64,000 nt of DNA from Bremia lactucae (Eukaryota; Oomycota; Peronosporomycetes; Peronosporales; Peronosporaceae): the NCBI RefSeq assembly GCF_004359215.1, contig NC_090623.1, forward strand, positions 2,442,267 through 2,506,266, read 5' to 3'. A program made the translations under genes and the position numbers. The notes below the pieces were generated by a model that was not told the DNA's origin, made no database searches, and worked only from the letters and a program-made list of their open reading frames with translations. Below are positions 9,891-22,065 of this stretch, in pieces. How positions within the stretch are numbered: the stretch's first letter is position 1; every line of letters begins with the position of its first letter.

Positions 9891-10219
9891 GTGTCGACGA
9901 AAAAAGTATTTGAAGTCTTCGTCGAGTTGTCAGCGAGAATAAATGCAGCACTGGGTGCAATCGGAACAGAAGGAGAAGGTATTAATGCCTAATACATTAG
10001 TATATAGAATATGATGAACACAATTTCACTGATCTCCTGTACTCAGCATTTCTTAATATTTGTCTACTGATGCAAAGCCACACTTAGCAACTTCAAAGTC
10101 TCTCTGCATGTCGTGTACGTGAAGTATTTTTTTTTTGGGGGGGGTACCTTGCCAACACTAGGGTACCGACGCAGTCCAAATGAAAGATGCCCCATTACAC
10201 CTGATAGACTTCGTGGTCC

Positions 10220-13200
10220 ATCTAATAACTACGTACGTACCATCTAACATGAACATGTTGGGTTCGACGCTACGCGTGAAAAGTTCACTCATATTTGTAA
10301 CCACAAAATAAAAACCGTCGAACGAATGAGTCGACCGTTGGCGCGCCAGCCATCAGCGCAATGTCGTTCGCTCTGAAAGGAGACGGTCAGCATGATATCG
10401 CCGAGCTCATTCAACATAAACTTAACGCGGCCCGTTAATCTTGCTTCGACGGCAAGGATCTCAACAGGCACAGCCGTTGAGAGAACAAGGTGCTCAATGG
10501 TTAAAACTATTGAAAAAGCAGCATTCACATGCTGTTGCCGAGTCGATGTATGCACGACGACCCGAAGGCTTGATTTTTTCTTACATCTTCAAGTTCACAA
10601 CATTCTTTGTAGCGATGGTTCGTCGAACTTAACGATGCTATCGAAGCTCGTCATGTGAAGTTCGTCATGTCCAAATGAGCCAAGCGTGACAAAACTTGGG
10701 CCTTACGGCATAAGCTTTACGACAATTATGGGTTTGTGTCGGATGAATTGTTTGAGACCCGCTTCGACAACCTTCGTAGTCGTCACGTGCTTCAAGGCTC
10801 GAGATGAGGTTCTAGACTTGAAGCAGGGCAATCGTGACATTTACGCTTACAAGATAACTCTTCAGCTGTAGAGTGTGAAAGCTCATTGACGAGCAGTCAC
10901 ATTTTCTGTTCATCAAAGTTTTTGCGGATGGTCGTGTCACGACACATTTGTTCCGCCTCATCTTAAAAATGGTTAATTAAGCTACCTCCTTAGCACAGCA
11001 GGAAGATTTCAGAAACAGGCTTTTGTCCAGTCGGGTTTCTATCGTCCACCGAGACGACAAGAAGTCAAAAGTCCAGAGCCAATGGACATCTATTATGTTG
11101 AGAGCGAGAATTCTCGCTCTTCAAAGAGTAAACGATTGCAAAGGTACAATTTCTGCCTAAAGACAGGGCGCTACAGTGGCATAAGCCCAGAGCCAATTAA
11201 CACTCAGATAATCAATCGACAAAGAATAGCGGAGGACGCGGATTCGGCGCTGTTGCGACATTGCGACGGCGAGGCGGACTGCAATAGGTCGCATTTAAGA
11301 AATTGACACAAAATTATAAAAAAACATCACAGTTATAGGCAGGTGCTGTGCCCGAATAGCGGGCACAGCGTTGAAATTTATTATTGGTTTAGATTGAGAG
11401 TTTAACGACCCAAGATGGATTAATGATAAATTACCTAGGAATGAGTTGCCTAAAGGCGGAACACGGTCGTATTTAGTACGTTTAAAAATCTTCGCAAAGA
11501 TAAAATGAAATTTTAATTTGACTTGATACCTAATATTTAGGCTGAAAGATTCCGCAAGCGTTCGTGTAAGCTAGTGACTTATCGTTTAGCCCTATTTCAC
11601 GGACCGTAAAAATAATCGGGATCAGTGATTGCGGAGCGCCCTACTGATCCAGCAACGTCAAGAAAATATGCAGGCCCCTTCACGAAAGTTGCTCTTAACT
11701 CACAGTCACTGTGTGTTGCTGCCCCTAATGATAATATTATCCACATCGACTTACAAATCGAAGAGACATTGACTTTGTTACTTCACGCCAAAGGCGATAG
11801 TAAGGCGTCAAACTGACACACTCGACGCCAATCGCTGAAGGATCGTCGGCTCAAATTCGCTGAGCGCGATACATCTCTAGCGAAGATGACAGTGCGTTTA
11901 GAAAATAGGCGCATCTGTGACAGGAAGGAATTGTATAGTTAGTGTCCGATACACGTTAAAAAATAAGCAGTACGACGATGATTTCATCGTGCTGGATTTA
12001 GATGCAAATATGATGTCATCCTTGGAATTCCATGGTTCAAAAAGCATGAGTCATGAATGAATTGGCACAATCAACTTGCTATGGTGCCTTTCTTTTTCAT
12101 CAGCTGGCTACCTGATGAATGTCTTGGAGCGTCCACAAGCGTGTGGATGTACTACAAGTGAGTACGCTGGTCTTGCTTGTGGTTAGGTCGTCATCACAAC
12201 TGCACCTCTCTGTGACAACCCATCACATTGTAAAGTAACATTCTAATGGTGCTGTGCACAAGCACAGGCAGCGTCGAAGGTCCACCACTCAATAAGTCGA
12301 GTGATGTAGGACAAGGATGCTCGCCTTGAGAGCAGCACCAAAAGATGGTCGAATTGCCTGCCCCAAGAGCCGCTGCGAAGATCCTAGATCAACTGAAGAA
12401 TCAATAGTAGAGGATCTCGCTGTAGTCTGCGGAACCACAGCTCGAGGCAGTTGGGGAGGATACTTCCGAATAAATAAGGGAATCGTCTCATAAAACTTGA
12501 GGGAAGAAGTCACAAAACAACTGATGGAAATGACCCCAGAAATTTGCAAAAGAAATCACCAGAAAGAAATCGAGAGGTGGAACGTCTTCTTTATACCCGA
12601 TTAAGTGGAGACGCTTACATACTTGATCTGGTCGCGCTTTGAATATTAACTTCAGAGATGACTTTATTGTCAACGTTAGACCCGAGACGCTTCTTGCGTG
12701 ATATGCGAAGAGGCAAAGTGAAGCTGATCTGCATACCCGTCGCAGAAGACGAACACGGGGCCGTTGTTCGGTCAGCAATAGTACTTCTTGAGAACGAACA
12801 AGTTCTTAGTAGCTCATCGATACACGTAATTTTCCTTGAGAAGACTGGGATTGAAGGTTCTACGTCTCAATTTTAGAAGTCGTTAAGGACAAATTGTTAG
12901 AGGCAACCTGTCACAAAAGTAGTTTTTGGCTTAATACATAATTACATTAGTAGGTATGGTGCAGTATCCGATTAGCAAATACAGCGAGTCATTAATTATC
13001 GGTCTTTGTTATTATGATTTCAGACTCAATAATATTAGCCAATGATAAGTCAATCTATATTTGAGTGGTATCCAATAGCAAATAAACAATTTTCGTATTT
13101 TGCATGAAACTAAAAATAAAAACAAAATATAAACCGAGTTGATCATTCTTATAAATAGAGCGCTTCCTCGGAAGCTTTGTAGTGCAAAACGGTAACGGGC

Positions 13201-13745
13201 TCTCACCCCGTTTCATAAATCCTTTGTATAAGGGTTTAATCGAGCTCAAAAATGTGTACCCGGAATCTGTACCATGCGAGTTACTTAAGGACAAAGGCAC
13301 TCGGCACGAGATCGACATGATAACAAAATTCGAAACACTGTAGTGACCATTGCCTCGTGAGCAAGTATTAGCGATAGACAAGTTCTTTGCTGATCGCTTA
13401 GCAGCGGGTCAAGTGAATAGGACACCCTCCAAACAGACTTCCTCGACCTTTTGGGCGCGAAATTTAACAGGAGGGTGGAATGCATTCAATAAGTTGAATA
13501 AAGCAACGGTACCAGCTCTATTGCCGATGACGCAAAAGGATATCATCATTGTTTTTATGTCAAATGGTACCATATTCTTGTCGATGGGTCTGACTAATTA
13601 ATTCTGTCATGCCTCATGCGTGGACAAGATGAATCACTCGCAGCAGTAAGCACCCAAGCGGTATGCTTTGGGAGTGGCTAGTAATTCAACAGGGTCTTCC
13701 TAATACCCCTGCAACATTTAACATATGTGCTACTAATCTTAAGAG
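10220..13745 (+). mobile_element. Decayed Ty3/gypsy element, family B-like (gag, protease, RT start)
   Basis: Scattered similarity to the family B element at 29400-32300 follows the right order. A leader block (ATCTAACATGAACATGTTGG, 10240-10259) and gag with the SQQAQPLREQGAQ-like segment come near 10460. A PEPMD...VESENSRSS segment lies near 11070-11110, where the zinc knuckle should follow but is broken. The protease region is near 11650-12000 and the linker near 12070-12850. The RT start (PREQVLAIDKFFADRL) is at 13353-13400, followed by NKLNKATVPA and a degraded SKSTIF block. There are many stops and frameshifts, and the copy ends near 13745 before the catalytic YxDD block. Nothing in it can be functional. 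Confidence 0.75.
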
Positions 13746-14379
13746 CAGCTCAGGAAAAGGGGGGTATAGGGCACGTACACTTCAAGTGACACTCTTGGCA
13801 ATAACGAATCAATAGCTGAAACCTGTAGGCCTAAAGCCGAGTCATCAAGGGTGGATATCCTTGAGACACGTGTAGTGGCACGTCTTTGTCCACCGAATAT
13901 GGTCGGCCGAGGTGGCATGTCAGTCGTGACACTATTGGCAAGTTGCCAGGGCATTCCGGGCCAGAGGCTTTAATGCACGTGAAGTGACACGTAAAGGTCA
14001 CTCGACAAAGAATTTGAGTAATATAACTCCTCGTTGTATGTCGGACACCAGCTCTGGTACAGAGTCAATAAAAGACGGGATGTCTCGGCTCGGCCTCTAA
14101 GAGGCGTACTGTCTCGACTCCGAGACAGCAGAGATGCAAAGCGTCTATGATTTCGCGGAGTGATATGAGCGAGCAGTCGCATCGAAAAAAACGTTTGTCT
14201 GTTTATGAGTTTGGCCGAGCCTTAAAGGCTTGTGACTTATCTGAGTTGGTGAGTACTCGACCGAATATTAAGCTAAATTCATCATTGCGCCTGGGTCGTC
14301 CTGGAGGACGCAAAAGCTGCACTCAGTGCGCGGAGTAGATCATCGATCCTTAAAAGTCCGAAGAATCCAATTAATATCT
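13746..14379. other. Stretch with no supported gene
   Basis: Between two gypsy relics this block shows only short diverged internal repeats (GTGACACTCTTGGCAA near 13785 and GTGACACTATTGGCAA near 13925) and a small hairpin around 14065-14130. The right part (about 14190-14380) is probably the linker upstream of the family C RT. I see no gene. Confidence 0.4.
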
Positions 14380-15614
14380 TAGATAAGGAATTCCAAGATG
14401 TGGTGTGTACTGATTCACCATCGATTTTTCCTCCAGATAGAGATGTCCATCATGAAATTGATTTTGGTTCCTGAAACCAAATACTGCGTTAGACGACAAC
14501 GGCCCTTGCCAAAGGAACAGTGTGACGTCATTGACGAATTCTTTCGTGCTAAGCACGAGGCTGAAATGATACGCGAGAGTAAATCTCCCCATTCGACACC
14601 GACATTTTGTGTCAAGAAGCCAACTGGTAAATGGCTCGTTGTACATGCTTACAAAAAGTTCATTGCTACCACTAAACCAGCACAAACCCTCATTTCTAGA
14701 AAGGATGTTCTTCAGAACAATACGAGGGATGTACGATGTACAGTGCACTTGACTTAGTCGATAGTTATTACCAACTGCTCATGCCAGCTAGTGATATCCC
14801 GCTCACAGCGGTTAGCACCCCAAGTAATATGTTATGGGAGTGCTGGTTATTCCACATGAGTTCTCCAACGCCGCGGCAACATTTAACTGTCCAGTGACGC
14901 AACTGATCCGCGCTCATCGAGGTTTTGAACATACTTATTTTTGATTAAAAGTTTGTCCCAAGTCGTGCGAAGCAGGGTCGGTGGGATGTGAGAAACTACA
15001 TAGACCATTTGCGAGCAGTGCTCGAGTGTATGCGTAAAAACGAACTGTATGCCAATGCATATAAATCCATTTTGGGCGGGAAGAAACTCCCTTTTTAAAG
15101 TGCTAAATTCGGAAGCGAGGCCTTCGAGGGGTACCCACCAAGGTAAAAGTTATAGTTGATTGGCCGCTCTTAGAAACGAAAAGGATTAGCGTAAGTGGTT
15201 AAGCCTCGCCAGCTATTAGCACAAATAGAGCGATAATTACGCTGGTATGGCTGGGCCATTATCTGATCTTTTTCAAAAGGACACAGATTGGTGCTGGATA
15301 AGCATCGATGATGTTGCTTTAAAGCAGTAAATGATGGTCTTATTCATGCCCGAATCTGGCTCTGCCAAATTCAAATTCTAGCGTCGTCTATGACGCATCG
15401 ATTTTGCCATCGGCAGTGCTCTGTTACAAACAGATAATGATGGGCGAGATTGGGTAATTGCGTTCGACTCTAGACAGCTTAAGAGCTGCAGAAAAAAAGC
15501 TACTTAGTTCAAGTTCATTACAAAGGGCATTTGCAATGAAGTTTACTTCTGTCAAATTAAAAATTCAACTGCTAGGCTCTAAGCATTCCAAAAATAACGA
15601 TGTGAATTCGAACA
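14380..15614 (+). mobile_element. Decayed Ty3/gypsy pol, family C (RT and RNase H), interrupted by the family D element
   Basis: The RT N-terminal part is open at 14440-14756 (TKYCVRRQRPLPKEQCDVID, then the PHSTPTFCVKKPTGKW block). Past a frameshift there are the YSALDLVDSYYQLLMP-like block near 14738 and the WPLLETKRI-like block near 15162. RNase H remnants follow to about 15600. Stops and indels are frequent. The copy is cut at 15614 where the LTR of the family D element begins. Related pol relics are at 45.7-48.8 kb and, on the minus strand, at 61.5-63.2 kb. Confidence 0.75.
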
Positions 15615-15869
15615 TGTGAGGACCTTTCAACTCGCTGAGCCCTTGACCACTCATTTAGATTTATCTTTTGAACCATTCCTTTTCTTTAATTCAATTTTAC
15701 ATATGCGCCATAATAAAAACAAGTAAAAAGGTTTGCGCAATTAGGTTTTTAGAGATGATACTTCGTAAGAATTAGATTTAGGATCGGCGATACCTTAAGG
15801 AGTATACTAAAAGTATCGGTCAGTAAAACTAAATTTTAATTCAGTCGTAATTAACCCTCATTCCTGACA
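15615..15869 (+). repeat. 5' LTR of the family D element
   Basis: This 255-bp LTR starts TGTGAGG and ends CCTGACA. It matches 21085-21330 over its length, with a conserved CCTTAAGGAGTATAC block at 15794-15808 and ATAAAAACAAGTAAAAAGG near 15713. Confidence 0.9.
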
Positions 15870-15871
15870 AG

Positions 15872-15882
15872 TGGTAGCACTT
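15872..15882 (+). promoter_or_regulatory. Primer-binding site of the family D element
   Basis: TGGTAGCACTT starts 2 nt after the 5' LTR. Its first eight bases are complementary to the ...UGCUACCA 3' end of eukaryotic initiator Met tRNA. The exact primer tRNA in this organism is not known. The same 11 bases follow the LTR of the family B element at 29380. Confidence 0.65.
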
Positions 15883-15891
15883 GTTGGTCTT

Positions 15892-15985
15892 CCGCTTGCT
15901 TCCCCGCCGTCCACCCGCTTCTTCGCCGTCCGCTCGCTTCTTCGCCGTTCGCTCGCTTCTTCGCCGTTCGCTTGCTTCTTCGCTG
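15892..15985 (+). repeat. 19-bp GC-rich minisatellite in the family D leader
   Basis: Four to five units of the type CGCTTCTTCGCCGTTCGCT sit between the primer-binding site and gag. Open frames on the minus strand here are Lys/Arg-rich only because of the repeat and are not genes. Confidence 0.8.
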
Positions 15986-16596
15986 GACTGCAATGCGTTG
16001 GATTGCCCGGTACTGCTTGTAGCGTGGGAATTTCCGCTCGCAGTCAACTGACCCAACCATTTGGAAGCGCTGCGTAGCAGTTTTGAGCGTGTGGCTTTCA
16101 GTATCCACTGTAAATCTAACCGTCTGTCTGGTAGATGTAGTCGCTTAGTCTGTGTGAGGTTGGGTCTGGCTTAACTTGGTGAAATAGATAATCTGTCTGG
16201 GACAAGGCTGAATCTCTAACGCATTAAGCTTATTGGCTAAAGTAACTCGTTGAATTCTATGAGCAAGAAGAGAAAGGCTGATACTCAGATTCGATTCGAC
16301 TGCAATGAGCCTTTCCTCTTTGAGTAAGGTGATAAGTCTTTAAAGACTGCGAACGATCTGCTTTGTCTTTACAAAAGACCAGGCGCATTGCAAAGATCTT
16401 AGCAACGCAACTGACTTAGGAGAAAGCCTGCCTGCCCAAGCAAGGGTCCACGTTATCACCTCCGCTACACGAACAAGGCGCGCTTTTGGAAGAAGCCGAG
16501 CGCACCACTTTAAAGGATCTTCGGTTTAACTTATAAGACTTGTATAAACTAAACAACTAAGTCTTTTAAAAGTTCCGAACACACCCTTCTTCCATT

Positions 16597-17519
16597 ATGG
16601 GCCAACACTCAAACGCCGAGCTTATGCAGCAAATGATGCATATGCTACAGCAACAACAATAATTAATCAAATTATTGGCTAACTCCCAAAACGAAGGTTG
16701 GCTTAAGGTGGACGGGCTAAGAATACCGACCTAAAGCGGAAGAAGCGAAGAGTTGTTTGACTCTATTACGCGCAAGTACAGCAATGTTTATTGCGCGCGA
16801 TTTGAAGTGGAAAGAGGACACAATAGCTCCTCAAGTACTTGCCGTACTAGGAAATTCATTGCGAGGATTAGCAGCAGCACAATGGTTCTTGCTGCATCAA
16901 TCAGAAAATCACTCAAGCGACGAGTTTTTTTTCTAGCAGTGGAAAAGGAATTCGTTCCTGCAGATCTACAATAACGTCTTCGAGACGACCTGCATCGGCT
17001 GAGACAAGCCAATTACAAAGGCTTATTGGACTACATTTCGAAATTTTGACACATTATTTCGCAAGTTGAGGACATTACTAAATAGACCAAATTATCAATC
17101 TTCAACGAGGGTTAAGAACAAGAACGCAAGAAAAAGTTTAATACCGAGGCTATAACTGTGGCGCCTGACTTTGAACACGCAGATCGTTTGGTTATAATCG
17201 CCACACCGCTACAACCCCTCGTCCTGGTCCATCAAATGTGGCCAGAGAATTATACAATGAGCCCGAGCCGATGGAAATCGGCTATGCTCGGCCATTTCAT
17301 AACTCTTCTCGCGTCCATATGCAACGTCCAAATAAACAAAGTGTGCATACTGCAAAAAACTGGGGCAAACGATTCAGCAGTGTTACAAGCTCACGAACCA
17401 GCAAAATAGTCGCGGCAACGGATATCGTCGCGGTCGTGCAAACGTCAACTATTTCGAGAATGAGTCAGTAGAAGAAGAAACCATCGCGACTGTGTCAAAT
17501 GAAGCTATCACCCACTAAG
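16597..17519 (+). pseudogene. Family D gag, broken, with degenerate zinc knuckle
   Basis: An ATG at 16597 opens a Gln/Met-rich N-terminus (MGQHSNAELMQQMMHMLQQ) that stops after 21 codons. Recognisable gag continues with frame changes (EELFDSITRKY near 16752). At about 17341 the codons give CAYCKKLGQTIQQC, a CCHC knuckle in which the histidine position is Gln. Capsid function is unlikely. Confidence 0.7.
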
Positions 17520-17589
17520 TGAAGCTGACTTTGCTTGCTTCACCGGAAATGATTTATCGTCAAAAAGGGTCATCTTGACGATCGTGCTG

Positions 17590-17951
17590 TTAGTATAATG
17601 CTTGATACTGGCGCCACATGGAATGTGGTGAAGCCGGGGTTGCTGCAACGCGTCACGTCTGAGGTGGCAATTCAAGTCACTCGTTTCGACGGCACTAATA
17701 CCACCAAAAAGAAGGTGAAGAAAGGAGTCGCAGATGTCTCCTTTGATGATTATCAATTTTCTGACGTTCCGGTCATTGAGTGGCCAATGAGCAACTCCCA
17801 TGATGTAATTCTGGGTAAGTCTTGGTTTACTGAGCACGAGCCAACCATAAATTGGCGTACTTATCAAGTTTTGTATAAAAGTGGTGAAATACCACGGGTG
17901 AGGTTTTTGAACCGGTTATTATTTCCTCTGCCGTCTTTTCAAGGAAATTGA
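17590..17951 (+). pseudogene. Family D aspartic protease
   Basis: The open frame carries the retropepsin signature LDTGATWNVV at the start of the product and a later DVILGKSWF block, both as expected in gypsy proteases. This part is the best preserved domain of the element, uninterrupted for about 115 codons. A stop at 17949-17951 precedes RT in a different frame. Confidence 0.8.
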
Positions 17952-18786
17952 AGACATCACAATACGAAGAAGTCTATCGTGTCAAAATTTATCAAGAGTC
18001 AGAATCTACAAAACGTCGTGAAAAACGGTTAAAGGCTTTACTCGATTCCTACAACGATGTATTCCCGGAAAAGTTACCGAATTCGTTGCCTCCTCATCGG
18101 TCGATTGAGTTTGAAAAAAATATGCGACCCGGTGCGCAACCGAGTAATCGTCCGCGATTTCGACTTCACAAGTTGAACAAAAGGCTTTACAGAAGTTCGT
18201 CGATGGGAACCTTTCACACGGATGGATCGAGCTTTCAGACTCGCTTTTGGTATCAAACATCTTTGGAATTTCTAAAAATGGCCCAACAACCGGTACGAGT
18301 GTATCTCGTTCGGAATGGATTCGATCCGGAAACGCGAATCTTTTGTGCCGTTGGGTGGTTGACTTTCGTAACGTCAACTCAAAGTCAGTCGTCCCATTAA
18401 TACCTTTTCCGCGAATGGATGAATTAATCGATAAGATGCAAGGTATGAGCTATTTCGCAGTCATTGACTTAGCTCAAGGGTACCATCAGATGCTTATCCA
18501 TCCGGGTAGCATAATGTACACTGCGTTTCGTACAATAAATGAGATGTATCAGTGGTGCGTTGCTCAGATGGGCCATGCTCGAATGCCTGGCATTTGGTCG
18601 CGCTTGATGCGTGTTCTTTTTGGAAAGTTCCCATGTTGTGGTATATTTGGTAATATATGCATATGTTCCGTCTCCTATGACGAGCAACTTGGACATCTTG
18701 CTATTGTGCTCGACGTATTACGCAAGGAAACTCTCTTCGCTCACATCGACAAGTGCAAATTTGCGCGTCAAGAGGTAGTATTTTAA
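17948..18786 (+). pseudogene. Family D reverse transcriptase, catalytic motif lost
   Basis: Two overlapping frames cover RT: LLDSYNDVFPEKLPNSLPP and the RFRLHKLN segment in the first, then VVDFRNVNSKS, FPRMDEL and YFAVIDLAQGYHQM in the second. Where YLDD should stand the sequence reads IFGNICI, so the catalytic aspartates are gone through substitution and a one-codon loss. The enzyme is dead. Confidence 0.8.
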
Positions 18787-18859
18787 GGCACACTGTTTTG
18801 GCAAAGGATTATTTGTTGATAATACGAAGACGAAAGCAATCGCTTAGTGGCCACCACCT

Positions 18860-19470
18860 ATCTCTGTAAAGGAATTGCAAAGTTTTCTTGGTCTTGCTAA
18901 TTATTATCGCCGCTTTACGCATCAGTGTGCGCACATAGTTTTGCCGTTGAGCCATCTCGTAAAGAAAGATTCTTTATGGGTCTGGAATGCAGAACAAGAG
19001 GATTCCTTAGTAAGGCTGAAGTCTGCCTTACAAGCTCAACTTTTCACGCCCGTTTGTTCTCACTACGATTGCATCAGGTCGTGCGCGTGAGGTGGTCTAT
19101 CGCAATTTCTCAAGGGGCATGACCATCTAGTAGCATTTTATTCAAAGAAGCTGGGAGTCCATGAGATTGATTGGCCTGCTCATGAAAAGGAGCTATTTGC
19201 TATGAAAGCTGGGTTAGACAAAAGGCGTCATTACCTTTATGGCCATCAGTTTGAGATCTTCACGGACAATAGCGCCTGCTTTTGGCTGCTTCATCATCCG
19301 AAAGTCTCGCCGAAGTTGGCTCGATACTTGACCACCTTCGCTCGTTATACGTTTACTATACACCACATAAATGGTGCTATAAACGTCGTAGCTAATGCAC
19401 TTTCGCACCGGCCTGAAGATACTGTCGTGGACAATATCCACTTTCATAAGTGCAATTCTTGTTGCTAACA
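18860..19470 (+). pseudogene. Family D RNase H
   Basis: The SFLGLANYYRRF connection block near 18880 is followed by RNase H landmarks: HEKELFAMKAG near 19180, FTDNSACFWLL near 19258 and NVVANALSHRPED near 19384. In the last motif the usual ADALSRR aspartate is Asn, which removes a metal ligand. A stop occurs between the first and second block near 19090. Confidence 0.75.
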
Positions 19471-19499
19471 ACGAGGTACACGTTTACTTTTTTTACCCT

Positions 19500-20850
19500 C
19501 GGTGTCAACTCTGCCCCGGGAGGAGGCTGAGGCTCTACAAGTTGCCACTTTAATGACAGCGTCGTATGCCGAGTTGTCACCAGAAGTTCGTAAGCTACTT
19601 CAACAAGGCCACGCGAGAGAAGCCGAGTTTAAAGAAGCATGGAGAAGCTCCGAAACAAGTTCATTGTTTTTTAAGCAAGAGGAATTGTTGTTTTTGCGCA
19701 CATCAAATAAGCTCACACGTCTTTGCGTGCCCAACAACAACCGTTTGCGAACGAAAGTAATATCGAAATATCATGATTCGGCAAGAGCTGCTCATCCGGG
19801 TATTTGCAGAACATTCTTGCGAGTTGCTCAATGGTATTACTGGAAATCGTTGCAGAAAGACGTCAAGGATTATGTCAAAACTTGTGAAATCTGCGCACGT
19901 TGGAAACATGGTAATCAACGAAAAACGGATTTTACTTATGCTACTTCCAATGCCGGATGCTTGCTGGCAAGTGGTGTCAATGGACTTCATAACAGGGCTT
20001 CCTGTGTCCAATAGATTTGATGCCATCCTAACTGTTGTCGATAAGTTTTCCAAACGAATGGAGTACGCAGCAGTGCATGTTAAGGACGATGCATGCACAA
20101 CAGCAAAAGTATTTTTCGATGCTGTCGTTCGACACCATAGTCTTCCAGAAGTTATCATCAGTGACCGAGGCAGCAAGTTTACGTCCATGTTTTGGAAGTC
20201 TTTGATGACGTGATCGGTGTTCGTCCAAGTATGACAACCGCTCATCGGGCTTAAGCCGATGGACAGACCGAGTGCCAGAAACTTGTGGTAGAGGACGTAC
20301 TCAGATGCTTGAACCTTACCATAGCATTGACTTTACCGAACACTCGGGAAGCATAGAGTATGCACACTTTACACTGATTAGTGCATCCACTCGATACTCT
20401 CCCTTTGAAATAGATACGTAAAGACAGGAACGCTCTACATGGCAAAAAACACTGGGCTGGAATAGGCAACCAAAGAAGATTGACGTATACGCAAAAGAGT
20501 TTATCGAAGAACGAACAAAGATCATCGATCAGGCTTGCAGAAAGCTTTTAAAAGCACCTTCTTCGCAAAAGCAATATTACGATCAAAAGCACCGGATAAA
20601 TCAAGTTGTGTAAGGTTGAAGATCTAGTTATGCTTGATACTCGCGTAATATCGTTGAAACACGCTGCAATTGGGACACCAAGAGCTAAGTTTGCGGCAAG
20701 AAAGGTGGGACCATTCGAAATTATCAAAATGTTTAAATCTAATGTGGCAAGGCTTAAGTTACCACATAGTATGAATCGGATTAATCGAACCTTTAATTCG
20801 GTGTTCTATCTATGTATGAACCGACACCGGAAAGGTTTCGAGGTCATCTG
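19500..20850 (+). pseudogene. Family D integrase
   Basis: The HHCC zinc-binding module is visible (HPGICRTF...WYYWKSLQKDVKDYVKTCEICARW, 19790-19905). The catalytic core follows in another frame (FITGLPVSNRFDAILTVVDK, 19985-20045; VIISDRGSKF, 20154-20184). The third catalytic Glu region reads ADGQTEC after a stop (about 20257). The C-terminal part continues to 20848. No chromodomain is recognised before the 3' LTR. Confidence 0.75.
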
Positions 20851-21084
20851 ATACCGAAAGCATCAAATTCGTGGATAATGGCATATCGGATCAGCATCAA
20901 GTTATTGAACGTCTCTTGAAGAAAAGCCAATTCAATCGTCAACCATACTGGCTCAAACAATAGCATGGCAAAACTATAGAAGCAGCCAGCTGGGAAAAAG
21001 AGAAGAATATTCGCCATGTCTCTCATTGGAAGGATCTCGTCGCCGATTTCAATCGGTGTCAACGAGAGATCAAATCAGGGAGGA

Positions 21085-21330
21085 TGTGATGGCCAGTCAA
21101 TCGCTGAGCCCTTGACCACTCATTTCGATTATCTTTTAACTCATTCATTTTCTTTGTTTCAATTTCACATATGCATAAATAAAAACAAGTAAAAAGGTTT
21201 GCGCAATTAGAAGAGATGATACTTCGTAAGAATTAGATTAAGGATAGGCGGTACCTTAAGGAGTATACCAAAAGTATCGTTTCGTAAAACTAAACTTTAA
21301 TTTAGTTGTAATTTACCCTCATTCCTGACA
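21085..21330 (+). repeat. 3' LTR of the family D element
   Basis: This 246-bp copy matches 15615-15869 and is preceded by the purine-rich tract at 21074-21084. It ends CCTGACA. The next 200 bp (21331-21531), up to the neighbouring LTR, hold nothing I recognise. Confidence 0.9.
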
Positions 21331-21531
21331 GACCTCAACACACAAATTGTACTTAGATTTGCAGGATGGACACGGCTCTGGATTCATCCTTAATCGAAAA
21401 AAGAAATATAGCCCGACTTAGATTTCTAAGAAAGCAGGTTCGGAATTTGTGAATTTGTTTTTCGAAATACGCGGAGCAATAATTCTACAGTGTCTTCAAT
21501 GCATCATCAATTAATTGTACAATACTGCAGG

Positions 21532-21947
21532 TGTAACGGGGCACCACGACTTGTACTACTTCAGTACAAGTCGACTTCGCACTGCTTTAGTTGCGAGTGG
21601 TGCCTTACGTTATTTCACGTACACTAGTACGTGCACAGGAAGACTTCTCTTTAAGACAACACGCTTAATGAGGGTTAAATGAAAACTGTATTAATTTAAT
21701 TAAGTATCTCTTCTTTCTATCTGTTAACGCTTACTTAATTACAAACTAATACTAAACATTCAATTGAAATCTTATCTTATCTTATCTGTCCCTCTCTTTT
21801 GTATACATCTACAGTTGATTAGTCTGCGAAAAAAATAGATATAATGGTCTGTACCTAGTAATATCCTCCAAATATTACCTACCTTTTAGATAATATATTA
21901 ATTAACAACCTTCAAGTGTTAATTTTATGTAACGATACCCCGTTACA
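21532..21947 (-). repeat. 3' LTR of the minus-strand family B element
   Basis: This 416-bp LTR has TGTAACGGGG...CCCCGTTACA inverted ends. On the minus strand a purine-rich tract (AAAGAGAGGGGTGA, 21948-21961) precedes it, which fixes it as the 3' LTR. It matches 28932-29377 on the opposite strand. Confidence 0.9.
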
Positions 21948-22065
21948 TCACCCCTCTCTTTAACGACTTATCACTCTGACTGTCATTGGATGGAGTGGTC
22001 ACTATGTGACCACTTAATTTAAAAATGATGCAGATAGTCAGAACCATCATTTTGAATTCCATCGC

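Larger units (their letters stand above)
15615..21330 (+). mobile_element. Full-length but dead Ty3/gypsy element, family D (two LTRs, gag-pol)
   Basis: Two similar LTRs (15615-15869 and 21085-21330) in direct orientation bound a 5.7-kb unit. They have TGTGA...TGACA ends, a primer-binding site after the first and a purine-rich tract (CAGGGAGGA) before the second. The internal order is gag, protease, RT, RNase H, integrase. Every domain carries frameshifts or stops. The LTRs differ by substitutions and small indels, so the insertion is old. No exact target-site duplication remains (GAACA on the left, GACCT on the right). It lies within or beside the family C relic at 14380-15614. Confidence 0.9.

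Noticed and set aside
15841..16108. Lys/Arg-rich minus-strand open frames
   Set aside because: Their composition comes entirely from the 19-bp minisatellite in the family D leader.
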